A stretch of 64,000 nt of DNA. It comes from Nostoc piscinale CENA21 (GTDB lineage: Bacteria > Cyanobacteriota > Cyanobacteriia > Cyanobacteriales > Nostocaceae). The position numbers and the translations under genes were made by a program. The notes below the pieces were generated by a model that made no database searches, was not told where the DNA came from, and saw only the letters and a program-made list of their open reading frames with translations. How positions within the stretch are numbered: the stretch's first letter is position 1; each line of letters opens with the position of its first letter. The DNA lies in assembly GCF_001298445.1 (NCBI RefSeq), contig NZ_CP012036.1, forward strand, positions 1,615,263 through 1,679,262. Direction: 5' to 3'. Positions 1 through 9,358 of this stretch are shown piece after piece.

Positions 1-455
1 ACGGCTGGTAAACCTGATTCTGTACCGGGAATTTTAATCATGATATTTTCCCGGCCAATTTCTTGAAAATAACGGCGGGCTTCGTTGATGGTGGCTTGAG
101 TATCATGAGCAATAGTTGGTGGTACTTCGATACTCACATAACCATCAAGTCCATTCGAGGCTTCATATACAGGTCGCAGAATATCAGCAGCGTTACGGAT
201 ATCTGCAAAAACTAAAGATTCGTAAATTTTGTAGGTGGGTAATTGAGCGCGAACACCTGCTTCTATGTCCGCATCATACATAGCATTATTGGCGATCGCT
301 TTTTCAAAAATCGCTGGGTTTGAGGTAATCCCGGAGATTCCTTGATTTTCTACCAGATTTTTCAATTCCCCTGATTGAATTATGTCCCGCGTCAAATTAT
401 CCATCCAGATACTTTGACCGTATTGTTGAATCTCCTGTAGATGATTGGTGGCCAT
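1..455 (-). CDS. tal: Transaldolase, N-terminal part (cut by window edge)
   Basis: Transaldolase exchanges a dihydroxyacetone unit between sugar phosphates in the oxidative/non-oxidative pentose phosphate pathway. The first 151 residues are present, starting MATNHLQEIQQYGQSIWMDN and containing the family signature GITSNPAIFEKA near residue 43 and IMIKIPGTESGLPA at the cut end. The ATG at 455-453 is the only sensible start. It lies downstream of fbp on the same strand (about 285 bases apart), which is the known Nostoc order fbp-tal-zwf-opcA, an operon that supplies reductant in the dark and in heterocysts; zwf and opcA would lie outside the window (inference). Confidence 0.93.
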   Translation of the reverse strand, partial: MATNHLQEIQQYGQSIWMDNLTRDIIQSGELKNLVENQGISGITSNPAIFEKAIANNAMYDADIEAGVRAQLPTYKIYESLVFADIRNAADILRPVYEASNGLDGYVSIEVPPTIAHDTQATINEARRYFQEIGRENIMIKIPGTESGLPA

Positions 456-703
456 AGCTATCGTTCCCTCCATTTAATGATGTCTCCAAGTGAACTTGGC
501 AATCCATCCTGTGATGGTGACTTTTGCATTTTGGCTTTGCCAATCACTTATCGCATCGACCAGCTGAAATAATCCCTACTTCTGCTTTTAGTAGCGATAT
601 TTTCTCTTCCTCATCCCAAGCAGACACTAGTAAACCACGACAAAAATAACTTCACAGTAAGAAACAGTTAAAAGTATCAAGTGCTGAGTGCTAAGTAATA
701 TAC

Positions 704-735
704 TTCTGCCTCCTGACTCCTGCCTCCTGCCTTCT
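704..735. repeat. Short tandem heptamer-type repeat between fbp and tal
   Basis: The spacer between fbp and tal holds repeats of a CCTCCTG(A/C) unit, preceded by GTGCTGAGTGCT. Such degenerate heptanucleotide repeats are common in spacers of Nostocales; no function is visible. Confidence 0.6.
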
Positions 736-740
736 TCACT

Positions 741-1790
741 CTAGTGACCGTTTTGAATAAAAGACTCGACTTTTGCTACCGACTCTTTGCTACCAATAAT
801 TAGAGGTGTGCGTTGGTGTAGCTTCTTCGGCACTACGTCTAGAATGTCTACTAATCCCGTAGTTGCACGACCACCTGCTTGCTCAATCAAAAAAGCCAGA
901 GGTGCCGATTCATACAGTAAGCGTAATTTGCCTTCTGGCTTTTGAATTGTACCTGGGTAGAGAAATACACCGCCTTGAACTAAGATCCGATGAATATCAC
1001 TCACCATCGCCCCGCTATAACGAGCAGAGTAACCCTCTGTACGATGTACATAGCGGACATATTCTCGAATCGACTCTTCCCACTGCCAGAAATTTCCTTC
1101 GTTAACACTGTAAACCGAGCCGTTGTTAGGAATCCGAATATTTTCTTCGGTGAGAATAAACTCTCCCAAGCTGGGATCGAGAGTAAAAGAATGCACCCCT
1201 TTACCTATACTATAAACCAGCATAGTGCTTGGCCCATATAGTATGTAGCCGGCAGCAATTTGCTTGCGGCCATTAGTCAGTAAATCGCTGGCTGAACCAT
1301 CAGCGTCGGTTCCTTCTTGCTGACGAATCGCAAAAATTGACCCTAAACTCAGATTGGTATCGGTGTTAGAAGAACCATCTATAGGGTCATACAACAAGGT
1401 ATAACGACCTATAGGACAGTTTTCTGGGATATAATAGGGGTCATCCATTTCCTCGGAAGCTAGGCGACAAACTAAGCCACTTTGCTTAAACACCGAGATA
1501 AATACATCATTGGCATAAACATCCATCTTTTTCACAGATTCACCTTGGACATTCACATCCCCGGTAAATCCGAGAACACCTTCCATTAAGCCTGCACGGC
1601 TGAGGTGACGAGCAATTAATTTACCAGCAAGAGCGATGCGATTCATCAGCGCACTCAAATCCTGGGCATCAGGCGAAAAACTTTGAAGTTGCTGAAGAAC
1701 ATGACGAGATAAGGTCGTACAATCACGATCTAAGCTTTTATCTGTATGATCGTTGACTGGCAACTCTAGAGATTCTGGCACTTTAGCCAT
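741..1790 (-). CDS. fbp: Fructose-1,6-bisphosphatase class I
   Basis: It hydrolyses fructose-1,6-bisphosphate to fructose-6-phosphate in gluconeogenesis and, in cyanobacteria, at the entry to the oxidative pentose phosphate operon. The 349 residues match the class I FBPase length. The metal- and phosphate-binding motif DPIDGSSN lies at about residues 135-142, with the preceding acidic pair EE at 113-114. The start MAKVPESLEL is preceded by a purine-rich GGGAGAATGCAAAA stretch. tal follows on the same strand, so co-transcription is likely. A separate class II FBPase/SBPase usually serves the Calvin cycle in cyanobacteria (family knowledge). Confidence 0.95.
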   Translation of the reverse strand: MAKVPESLELPVNDHTDKSLDRDCTTLSRHVLQQLQSFSPDAQDLSALMNRIALAGKLIARHLSRAGLMEGVLGFTGDVNVQGESVKKMDVYANDVFISVFKQSGLVCRLASEEMDDPYYIPENCPIGRYTLLYDPIDGSSNTDTNLSLGSIFAIRQQEGTDADGSASDLLTNGRKQIAAGYILYGPSTMLVYSIGKGVHSFTLDPSLGEFILTEENIRIPNNGSVYSVNEGNFWQWEESIREYVRYVHRTEGYSARYSGAMVSDIHRILVQGGVFLYPGTIQKPEGKLRLLYESAPLAFLIEQAGGRATTGLVDILDVVPKKLHQRTPLIIGSKESVAKVESFIQNGH

Positions 1791-2332
1791 TTTTGCATTC
1801 TCCCTAGTGACTGGTTAATAGTTGGGTGGTAAAGTCATGCGTAGCAACTCGTAGCTGCTGCTTCTATCTTAGAAAGGTAATTTGATAACCTTGACTTGGC
1901 TTTAGACAAACTAAAGAAATGGCTCAATTTTTTTTGAAATGTCTCAAGGTAGAGAAGTCTCGTTGGCAGTTGAAGTGCTTGCCCTGACGAAGACTAAACA
2001 AAGTAAATTTACTTAAAGCGGCTCAGTCCTCTTAAACTACGTTACACCAAGTTTTCTCTAGCTACTAACGTTGGCAATATCACTCCCAGACTTACCTGAA
2101 CCGTAAAAAACCGACTGCTGCTGAGATTTTGTTTTTAGCTCACAACAGTCGGGTTAAGTTTTGTTAGACGGTTAAATAATTACAACAATTTGTAACTAAG
2201 TCAGCAGTATTCACAACTTAAATCTAAATATTTAGATTTTCTGACTTTTAGGTTTTCACTTTTGCAATTGCTGTAGGTCAAAATTCTTGCATTACTGCAA
2301 ATCGATTTGCTACTATTACTTACTGCCTAGTT
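1791..2332. other. Spacer with fbp promoter region and rbp terminator
   Basis: No convincing gene is present on either strand. The half next to fbp must hold its promoter. The half next to the RNA-binding-protein gene holds its terminator hairpin (2111-2152), and the rest is AT-rich. Confidence 0.5.
2105..2152 (-). terminator. Rho-independent terminator of the RNA-binding-protein gene
   Basis: On the minus strand CCGACTGTTGTGAG pairs with CTCAGCAGCAGTCGG across an A-rich loop (one bulged base and a few mismatches) and is followed directly by TTTTTT. It lies about 180 bases downstream of the RRM gene, the only minus-strand gene that could use it. Confidence 0.7.
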
Positions 2333-2632
2333 TTAGATTTCTTGTTTTTTCGCCCAACCACCTCGTCGTCCATCATCTCTTCGGTTATCTTCTCGCGGTT
2401 TTGCTTTGTTGACTCTGAGTTGCCGACCCATCCATTCGGCACCATCTAACTCAGCGATGGCAGCATCTTCTTGAGCGTCTTCTTCCATTTCAACAAAAGC
2501 AAAGCCTCGCATCCGTCCTGTTTCTCGATCAGTAGGCAAGACAACTCTTTTGACCTCGCCATAGTCTGCAAATACTGCTTTTAAATCTGCTTCAGTAGCG
2601 CGGTAGGAGAGATTTCCAACGTAAATAGTCAT
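2333..2632 (-). CDS. RRM-domain RNA-binding protein (cyanobacterial Rbp family)
   Basis: A 99-residue protein consisting almost wholly of one RNA recognition motif. RNP2 (IYVGNLS) is at residues 3-9 and RNP1 (RGFAFVEM) at 42-49. A short Arg/Gly/Asp-rich tail (RRDDGRRGGW) stands where longer family members have a glycine-rich domain. In Anabaena and Nostoc these proteins are abundant, often cold-induced, and bind single-stranded RNA; which paralogue this is cannot be told. The start at 2632 gives the usual MTIYVGNLSY beginning. It is monocistronic, with its own terminator about 180 bases downstream. Confidence 0.93.
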   Translation of the reverse strand: MTIYVGNLSYRATEADLKAVFADYGEVKRVVLPTDRETGRMRGFAFVEMEEDAQEDAAIAELDGAEWMGRQLRVNKAKPREDNRRDDGRRGGWAKKQEI

Positions 2633-3113
2633 GTGGGATCACGTAATTGTCAACAAACAGCGGTTAGTTCAGCGAGAAAACAGAAATCAACAAACTACAA
2701 ATTTTGTGTCGTGGCTTATGATTTATTTTCATTGATGGCGAACGTTGTGGCGCAGCAATCATAGTGCTAGCGTGACTTCAACTAAACTGTCCATGCGGCT
2801 GAACTTACGCTTACGCTCATAATGATAACTGATTGTGACATTTTTCAAAGTATGGGATATTACAATCCCAAATAACATAAAATAAGCCAAACTTATATTT
2901 TTTTAGATAAAAATTTCTTGTGTTAAGATGGACTGATATCTTTTGAGATTTTGCTAGTTTTTCATACTGAATAGAAGTCAGATTTTATACATTTTCTTAA
3001 TTAATCTTTATATTGCTCTAAAAACCAAAATTTGACCTGCAACTTTCTTATAGCTGCGAGAGTTGGAGTTGCAGGTACAAAATGGTGAATGTAATTGGAA
3101 ATCAGCAGCAAAT
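2633..3113. other. AT-rich spacer upstream of the RRM gene, with one hairpin
   Basis: No supported gene. The first 200 bases would hold the promoter and 5' leader of the RRM gene, which in this family is often long (family knowledge). The far end holds a terminator-like hairpin (3035-3076) belonging to the neighbouring small gene. Confidence 0.45.
3035..3076 (-). terminator. Hairpin downstream of the 72-residue gene
   Basis: ACCTGCAACT and AGTTGCAGGT form a perfect 10-bp stem about 40 bases after the stop of the 3114-3332 gene. On the minus strand it is followed by CAAATTTTGGTTTTT, so it probably works as a terminator. Confidence 0.55.
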
Positions 3114-3332
3114 TTATTCAATGGAAATTGTTTGCGGCCCTGTGGCTTTGCCATTATTGGCTTCGGTTGTAGACGAGGTGTAGCTAGTTACGCCTCTTTG
3201 TTGATCTAGCCAGCTTTTCACAGGATCATCCTTCAAGTTTAGTCGTAATACGCCAGAGACAAAGCCACCGAGAAATGAAACTGGGTGTTTGGTGAACTCT
3301 TTAAATATTGGTGACAATTCATCAAGAAACAT
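3114..3332 (-). CDS. Small conserved cyanobacterial protein of unknown function
   Basis: A 72-residue ORF beginning MFLDELSPIFKEFTKHPVSF, with a short glycine/valine-rich hydrophobic stretch (FLGGFVSGVLRL) at about residues 20-31 and a polar Ser/Thr-rich tail. The size and beginning resemble small proteins found widely in filamentous cyanobacteria, but I do not recognise a named family. An AGGAGAT Shine-Dalgarno-like sequence lies 6-7 bases before the ATG, and a terminator hairpin follows, so it looks like a real monocistronic gene. The hydrophobic segment is too short for a sure membrane helix. Confidence 0.65.
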   Translation of the reverse strand: MFLDELSPIFKEFTKHPVSFLGGFVSGVLRLNLKDDPVKSWLDQQRGVTSYTSSTTEANNGKATGPQTISIE

Positions 3333-3405
3333 TAAAAATCTCCTGGCACTGCCATAAAAAAATTATTACTTTTTTATCAATCGTAACGTGAGATTCAAAG
3401 TCAAA

Positions 3406-3462
3406 AGTAAAAAAGCAAAAGTCAAAATCAATCTTTTACCTTTTTACTTTTGCCCTTTTACT
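3406..3462 (-). terminator. Imperfect hairpin after nrdJ built from short repeats
   Basis: AGTAAAAAAGCAAAAGT (3406-3422) can pair with ACTTTTGCCCTTTTACT (3446-3462) with two non-Watson-Crick positions. It lies just beyond the nrdJ stop and is built of the same AAAAGTCAAAAGT-type short repeat seen elsewhere (for example 36893-36930). Confidence 0.4.
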
Positions 3463-3471
3463 TACTAGCTC

Positions 3472-6074
3472 CTAGTTGGGTTGTTGATCTGGGAACATAC
3501 ACTTATCAGAATCGCAACCGCTAGGGCCTGCTTCTGTTAACTCGCCGGAGTCGTAGCGGCTGAGAACAGCACAGAAGTCATCGGTTTTGCGCCGCGCTAG
3601 CACTTCTTGAGATAAACGCTCATAGGTTGCTTTGTCTATGGGTTCAAAAGGCAAGCGGGGGAATGATTGTAAATCATCAAATCGTGCTAACAACGCTGCG
3701 GAAATATAGCCCTCATCATTTTGGATGGCTTCGTAAATTCGTTGTCCTAATGGTTCAACCTCATCAGCCCGTAGTTCTAGGGTAGCTGATGTGTTGTGAG
3801 TGACGTAATGGCGCTGAACTTGCATCACAAAATCAAATTGAGCTAAGACGGGGAATCTAGAAACATCAATTTGATCAGCACCGGGTAAGTCAGCCCAAGG
3901 TACAGCGACAGGAATTTCTACCAGCCATTCACTGACGCGGGGATCGAAGGGGTCGTTTAATAAGTTACCTTGTTCGTCCTTGTCTGATTGGGAAGGAATG
4001 ACATTATAACCGTAGTCAATACAGGCTAAGGCTACGGGGTCATTTTTGCGGAAAGTGATGCGGCGAATAAATCTTTGGGCTTTGGGTGGGTGCCATCCAG
4101 AACTTGCGCCAGATAACAGAGATTTAGTACCGCTTGGTTGGACTGTAGTACAACGATTAGGGCGTTTGAGGTGATGGCGATCGCAATAATCCCACACTGC
4201 CTTATGTACTACTTCTCTCCAAAAGCTGAGATATTTTTCTTCTTGATGCTTAAATGCTAACCCTTGGGGGGTTGCAGGTCTACCTTCTGCCCACCAGCGC
4301 AACCAGTCCACACCAAAAGCATGGACAAAGAAATCAAATAAGCCAGTAAAAGAAACTCCAACAATTGGGTCTAGTTCCCGACTATATTGATAGCGCGATT
4401 CTAGGAATTTATGGTTTAAAAGTGTGGCTACAGATAACGCCCCAGCCGTGAAAGCTTCCTCTTGTTCTTTGTAATTAAATGGATCAATTTGATTGAGATG
4501 AATCTCAGACAAATTGCAGTGAAAGTTGCTACCAATAATTTCCATTTTGTTAACCCAGAGGCTCTTTATCCTCTAGTTCTACGAGTTCTTTTTTCCTCGT
4601 AGATCCGACTATATTTTCTACTAATATTTAGTAGCCGGAGACTCGTGGAGCCGTTGTAAAAAACGGGGGCAAAACCCAGATTATATTCTTTTTAAACTAC
4701 GTGAATTTGGATTATTTATAGGTTAAAAAGTTTCACTCTCTAGTCTGTACAGTGTCTAAGGCTTTTTAATTCCTTTGATTACCTCGGTATTCCCAATCGC
4801 AGGGTTCACCGATTTTCCCCGGTGTTTAACGTGAGGCAAAATTACTTACCACACGGGTTTAATCCAAAACGAGCTAAACGATGTTCTAATTCATCAGCAT
4901 TAATATAGGGATATTTTTGTTGTAACCAATCTTTAGCTTTTCCTTGGTCGTAAGCTTGTAAGAACTCTTTTTTCAATGCTTGTGTTGTTAACAAATCGCA
5001 GTTAGCTCTAGCAACAGCTTCTCCTGCCCATTGAATTGCACCTTCGCCACTGTAATATTGTTTCTGAACAGCTGCGATCGATTCTTCTAAGGTTGGCTTG
5101 CGGTGAAATACTCTTGTATGGTTTGCCATCCGTAAAGCATCACGTTCAGGATCAATTCGCCAATTACCGCTTTCGTCTTGCTGCCACAGGTTATCTTTAG
5201 CTGTAGCCCCTAGTTCATCGTCAGCAGTAAACTGACGCATACCAGCTGAACGTCTAATGTTTCCTGCAACAATTGTGACAGCAGCTTCATCAATTAATAG
5301 GCAACATTCGACAGAATTTAATTGTCTGCCTAGAGCTTTATTTAAGATGTCAGCACAACGTTGATACAATCCCGGCAATTTTACAGGATTGGCAACACCG
5401 CCAAAACCGTTGAGTGTTTCCCCTGCTTGACGGACATCGCTGATATCCACAAATACTTCTACATCACCTGTAAATCTTTCATCTGTGGAAAGTTCCAACA
5501 GAGTTTGATAAGATGCAACCCAACCCTCACGGCTATCGCCGACATGAATGGTAACGCTGTTGCCTTCTATATCGGTTTGTGTAAATTCACGACGTAAGTT
5601 TTTTGGAGTGCTGCCAATTTCGCCTTGTACTGTAATATTCAGGCGATTGCGGATGGCAGGCAGTTGATTAATATACTGGGGTTCGATGATGGCTCCTGTG
5701 CCGCAGCCCATCATGGCGAGATCCATCATCAACCCGAAGGCTTTCCAGTCTTGGAGATTGGTGGAGGTGCAATTGTACCCGCCGGAGAAGTTCTTGGGTT
5801 TGTTTATCCAATCTGTACCGCCTACCCACAGCCAGCGGCCGCTAGGTAAAGCTTTGAGTTGGTGTTGGGTTTTTTCTAGGAGGGCGATTTCTTCTGGGTT
5901 GAGTTTACCTAATTCGATTAAGCCTTGTATGGTGCGATCGCACACTTCATCCCACGATTCTCTTAATCCTACTCCTGTGCGGCGGCTATAAGTCCTGAAA
6001 AATACAGGATTGGCTGCTGGCGCAGTTTCGGGAAACTTAACACCCTGACGTTTTCTTTCAAGCTCTCGAACCAT
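3472..6074 (-). CDS. nrdJ: Adenosylcobalamin-dependent ribonucleoside-triphosphate reductase, interrupted by a group I intron
   Basis: Class II ribonucleotide reductase makes deoxyribonucleotides with adenosylcobalamin as radical source. Exon 1 (6074-4848) encodes 409 residues ending NPCG. Exon 2 (4542-3472) encodes 356 residues beginning EIIGSNFHCNL. Joined they give 765 residues, the usual size, and restore the NPCGE loop that carries the thiyl-radical cysteine. Exon 1 also has the redox cysteine in YNCTSTN (about residue 102), and exon 2 has its partner in FHCNL plus C-terminal cysteines (GCDSDKC). Read unspliced, exon 1 runs two codons into the intron (AAG TAA). The ATG before exon 2 is intron plus exon sequence and is not a true start. 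No cobalamin riboswitch fits in the short upstream region. Confidence 0.93.
4543..4847 (-). ncRNA. Group I self-splicing intron in nrdJ (305 nt, no ORF)
   Basis: The 5' exon ends in U (GUGUGGU). Its last seven bases pair with GCCUCAC just inside the intron to form P1, with one U-U mismatch and the obligatory U-G wobble at the splice site. AAUUUU next to this guide pairs with the 3' exon GAAAUU (P10). A core R-like element GTACAGACTA and an S-like element AAAATATAGTC provide P7 through AGACTA/TAGTC. P2 (CACCG/CGGTG) and P9 (TCTACGAG/CTCGTAGA) are visible. The intron ends in G (omega-G). All of this is read directly; folding was done by eye. It contains no homing endonuclease. Confidence 0.9.
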
Positions 6075-6198
6075 AATCCAGTCTTGTTGGTTTTGAACAG
6101 ATTACGACTATACGCCAAGTAGGTTGAGGATAAAAGATTGCAAAATTTTCCACTTTGCGCTACGTCTGTAGCTGTACCAATTGCAACGAAACTACACA

Positions 6199-6777
6199 AT
6201 GTCCCTTGCTCCTTGGCGAAGTGCGATCGCTCGCGCCCTACATCGCAACCGTAGTCTGATATACTCTCGTTACCTACAACTGGCGACAATCCGGGCAGAT
6301 CATCGTCCTGCTAATCGGACTGTAGTCTTTCGTGACTTTCTCAACGATACCAATCAGCTAAAATTTATTACTGATACCCGTAGCGATAAAATTGACCAGA
6401 TAAAATCTCAACCTTGGGCGGAAGCTTGCTGGTATTTTCCCAACACCCGCGAACAGTTTCGCATTGCTGGCAGCTTAACTTTAGTAGATAGTAATGATGC
6501 TTCACTGCAATCAGCCAGACTCGCTACTTGGCAAGCACTCAGCGATGCAGCACGGTTACAATTTGCTTGGCCGCATCCTGGTAAACCTAGAGACACAACC
6601 CCAGAGGCGTTTACACCACCAGCCCTTGATCCTTTACAACCTGTTGTCAACTTTTGCTTACTATTACTTGATCCCGTGCAGGTTGATCATTTAGAGTTGC
6701 GCGGCGAACCACAAAATAGAACTATTTATCAGCTTGATGAAAATCAAGAATGGTATCGAGAGGAAGTAAACCCTTAA
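6199..6777 (+). CDS. Pyridoxamine 5'-phosphate oxidase-family flavin-binding protein
   Basis: A 192-residue protein from the ATG at 6199 (MSLAPWRSAI); a TTG six codons upstream is an alternative. It has the split-barrel FMN-binding pattern of the family: RSLIYSRYLQLATIRADHRPANRTVVFRDF-like opening, then a DTRSDKIDQI loop, PWAEACWYFPNTREQFRIAG, and a C-terminal EW..EEVNP end. The cyanobacterial members, often annotated as Npun-type PNPOx proteins, bind flavin, but their substrate is not established. It is divergent from nrdJ with about 120 bases between them. There is no sign of a pyridoxine operon here, so vitamin B6 oxidation is not assured. Confidence 0.85.
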   Translation: MSLAPWRSAIARALHRNRSLIYSRYLQLATIRADHRPANRTVVFRDFLNDTNQLKFITDTRSDKIDQIKSQPWAEACWYFPNTREQFRIAGSLTLVDSNDASLQSARLATWQALSDAARLQFAWPHPGKPRDTTPEAFTPPALDPLQPVVNFCLLLLDPVQVDHLELRGEPQNRTIYQLDENQEWYREEVNP

Positions 6778-6799
6778 TTCACATCTTGCACCAAGCCCC

Positions 6800-6875
6800 G
6801 ACGAATGGAATTCGCGGCTATAAAAACAAAGTCCGCCTAGCCTGCGGCAACAGCAAAGCTGAACGCGGACTAAAC
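6800..6875. repeat. Dispersed Nostoc-type hairpin repeat (AGTCCGC...GCGGACT)
   Basis: AGTCCGC (6830-6836) and GCGGACT (6865-6871) flank a GC-rich centre, preceded by TTCGCGGCTATAAAAACAAA. I recognise this as a very common extragenic repeat of Nostoc genomes. It sits between convergent genes. Confidence 0.6.
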
Positions 6876-6947
6876 CTCTTTGATTAGTTTCTGGAGAGAA
6901 TAATCTGGAATTTTCTCCCTTGTCCCCCTCATCCCCAAATATAATCA

Positions 6948-8531
6948 TCAAAACTCCCCACTTCCCGCCGCCCATTTCACCAAAGCTTGAGTGAGACCTT
7001 CTAAGGTATATTCTTCAGCCTCCACATCTACTCGGCCAAATAAAGCTTGACAAGTTTTAGAAGTTTGGGGGCCGATGGAAGCAATGCAAACATTCTGTAA
7101 ATTGATAACAGTATGATTTGCAAATGTGCGCTCGATAATTTGACAGAAAAACTGTACAGTTTTGGAACTAGCAAAGGTAATAATATCGACTTGATGATTT
7201 TGTAGGGCTAACTTGGCTGATTCTGGAATACTACTAGGACAGCAAGATTGATAAGCTGCAACTTCGATAACTTCTGCACCTTTAGCTGTTAATTCTTTGA
7301 CTAAAATTTCTCGCCCACCTGTTTCAACTCTGGGGAATAAAATCTTTTTACCAAATAATACTTCGGGAAAATGTTCTACTAAAGAATCAGCTACAAAGTT
7401 AGGGGGAATAAAATCTGGTTTGAGTGCTTGTTGTTTGAGAGATTGGGCGGTTTTTTCACCAACAACGGCAATTTTGACATTAGCTAAAGCGCGAGAATCT
7501 TTACCCAATGCTGTTAATCTGGCAAAAAAGTATTCCACACCATTGGTAGAAGTGAGAATTAACCAGTCGAAGTCAGATAAACTAGCGATCGCATGATCCA
7601 ACTCTTCCCAACTGGAAGGCGGGCCAATTTCTAAAGCCGGCATTTCAATGACTTTAGCACCAACCGCCTGGAGGCGATCGCTAAATTCGCTCGACTGTCC
7701 TACAGAACGAGTGACTAAGATAGTTTTTCCAGCGAGGGGGAGGTGGTTGGACATAGTTGTCAGACTGGGAATAACTGCTGTAGTGGAATCCTCAGAATTT
7801 ATTTTCTCAGATTGTAAGTACTGCCGCAGCCTCACCACTTCCCCAATCACAATTACCACTGGGGAAAGTGATAAACCAGTGATTTTTTCGAGGATATTGT
7901 TTAATTGACCAGTCCAAACTTGTTGATTCGGCGTTCCTGCCCAACGGATAATGGCAATAGGAGTGAGACGCGATCGCTTACGCCGCAATAATTGATGTAT
8001 GATTTCCGGCAAATGTTGTCCACCCATCAAGATTACCAAAGTCTCTAACCTTGACAGCGCCTCCCAGTCCAACGTATCTGGTTCGTGGGCGGTAAACACA
8101 GCAAAACACCGACTCATCGCCGCATCTGTTAATGGAATTCCCGCAAATAACGGCGCGGCTAAAGCTGAGGAAATTCCCGGTATAACTTCAAATTCACAAC
8201 CGGCTGCTTTTAAAGCTTCAATTTCGGAAGTACAACGTCCAAAAATAAACGGGTCGCCAGATTTTAACCTGACAACTTGTTGACCAGCTTGACAGTGCTG
8301 CACCAATAATTTGTTAATTTCCCCTTGGGTTGTACTTGGTTTACCACCACGCTTACCCACATCTAACCTTAAACAATGAGCTGGTACACACTCCAACAAT
8401 TGCTCATCTACCAGAGCATCATAGACCAACACCTCAGCCACAGCCAAGAGATGATAAGCCTTAACTGTCAGGTACGCCACATCTCCCGGCCCTGCACCGA
8501 CGAGGTAAACTTTGCCTTGTTGTTTAGTCAT
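6948..8531 (-). CDS. cobA-hemD: Uroporphyrinogen-III C-methyltransferase / uroporphyrinogen-III synthase fusion
   Basis: A 527-residue bifunctional protein of tetrapyrrole biosynthesis. The N-terminal half (about 1-245) is SUMT: it methylates uroporphyrinogen III with S-adenosylmethionine to precorrin-2 for cobalamin and siroheme, with VYLVGAGPGDVAYLT near the start, RLKSGDPFIFGR and EVIPGISSALAAP. The C-terminal half (about 265-520) is HemD, which cyclises hydroxymethylbilane: LAGKTILVTRS, DWLILTSTNGVEYFF, and FASSKTV. A Ser/Thr-rich linker joins them. The supply of precorrin-2 fits with the cobalamin-dependent reductase upstream, although the two genes are not in an operon. Confidence 0.94.
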   Translation of the reverse strand: MTKQQGKVYLVGAGPGDVAYLTVKAYHLLAVAEVLVYDALVDEQLLECVPAHCLRLDVGKRGGKPSTTQGEINKLLVQHCQAGQQVVRLKSGDPFIFGRCTSEIEALKAAGCEFEVIPGISSALAAPLFAGIPLTDAAMSRCFAVFTAHEPDTLDWEALSRLETLVILMGGQHLPEIIHQLLRRKRSRLTPIAIIRWAGTPNQQVWTGQLNNILEKITGLSLSPVVIVIGEVVRLRQYLQSEKINSEDSTTAVIPSLTTMSNHLPLAGKTILVTRSVGQSSEFSDRLQAVGAKVIEMPALEIGPPSSWEELDHAIASLSDFDWLILTSTNGVEYFFARLTALGKDSRALANVKIAVVGEKTAQSLKQQALKPDFIPPNFVADSLVEHFPEVLFGKKILFPRVETGGREILVKELTAKGAEVIEVAAYQSCCPSSIPESAKLALQNHQVDIITFASSKTVQFFCQIIERTFANHTVINLQNVCIASIGPQTSKTCQALFGRVDVEAEEYTLEGLTQALVKWAAGSGEF

Positions 8532-8740
8532 GATCTGAGATTAATGCGATCGGGCAGAAAAATTTCATCACAGAAGGCAAGATAATTAGCGATGAGTTAG
8601 CGATCGTAGAATAATTCATATACAGATAAATTGCTTCGGCAAAGACGAAATCCTTAACCCTCAAGAAATAACCTTACTATTTATAGAAGGTTTTGTTAAG
8701 GTATGTCCCTTCTAATTTAGTTTTTTAAGGAAGTGTTGAT

Positions 8741-9330
8741 ATGAGTATCCCACTTGTAGAACAGTCCGCAGAAGAAAAATTGATAACTCTCAAAGATGTT
8801 TCCTGGGAACAGTTTAAAGGAATTGAAGCCCAGCTATTGGATAACCACAATGTGCGATTGTCTTATTTATCAGGAATGTTAGAAATTATGTCTCCAATTG
8901 GTGAAGAACATGAATATGTGAAAAGAACTCTCGGTTATTTATTAGAAGCTTACATGAGAGAGTTGGGTATACGTTTTTTATGGTCGCGGTGGCTACACTT
9001 TAGAAGAACCTGGATATGCTTCAGGTACACCAGATGAATCCTATAGCATTGGCACAAAAAAAAGAAGTCCCAGACATAGTTATTGAAGTTATCATCACTA
9101 GTGGAACTATTAATAGAAAAGAGTTATATAAGCCTAAAAAAGTACCAGAAGTTTGGTTTTGGAAATCTAACTCTATCAAAATATTCCGCCTGAGCGAACA
9201 GGGTGAATATGAGGAAGTAGAAAGAAGTGGCTTTTTTCCTAATTTAGATCCAAATATACTGCTACAGTATATAACCATACCTGACCAGTACGATGCTGTA
9301 CAGCAATTTATTCAGGATATCCGCAATTAA
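8741..9330 (+). pseudogene. Uma2 family (DUF820) endonuclease-like gene with two frameshifts
   Basis: Three reading frames together give one normal Uma2 protein: frame 1 to about 8973 (MSIPLVEQSAEEKL...), frame 2 from 8979 (YGRGGYTLEEPGYAS...), frame 3 from 9064 (EVPDIVIEVIITSG..KELYK, VPEVWFWKSN). The shifts fall in T6 at 8974-8979 and A8 at 9056-9063; removing one base from each restores about 195 residues. The PD-(D/E)xK-like elements (PDIVIEV, then K) are present. It is either decayed or carries sequence errors. Uma2 genes are multicopy in cyanobacteria and their role is poorly known. Confidence 0.8.
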
Positions 9331-9358
9331 ATAAATGACTTGATGAATTTTCCTAGTT

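Noticed and set aside
4542..4545. ATG at the start of the nrdJ second half as a true gene start
   Set aside because: Its last base is the omega-G of the group I intron; the second half is exon 2 and not a separate gene.
5969..6289. Minus-strand frame of 106 codons over the nrdJ start
   Set aside because: Out of frame with nrdJ and with the opposite PNPOx-family gene; no family features.
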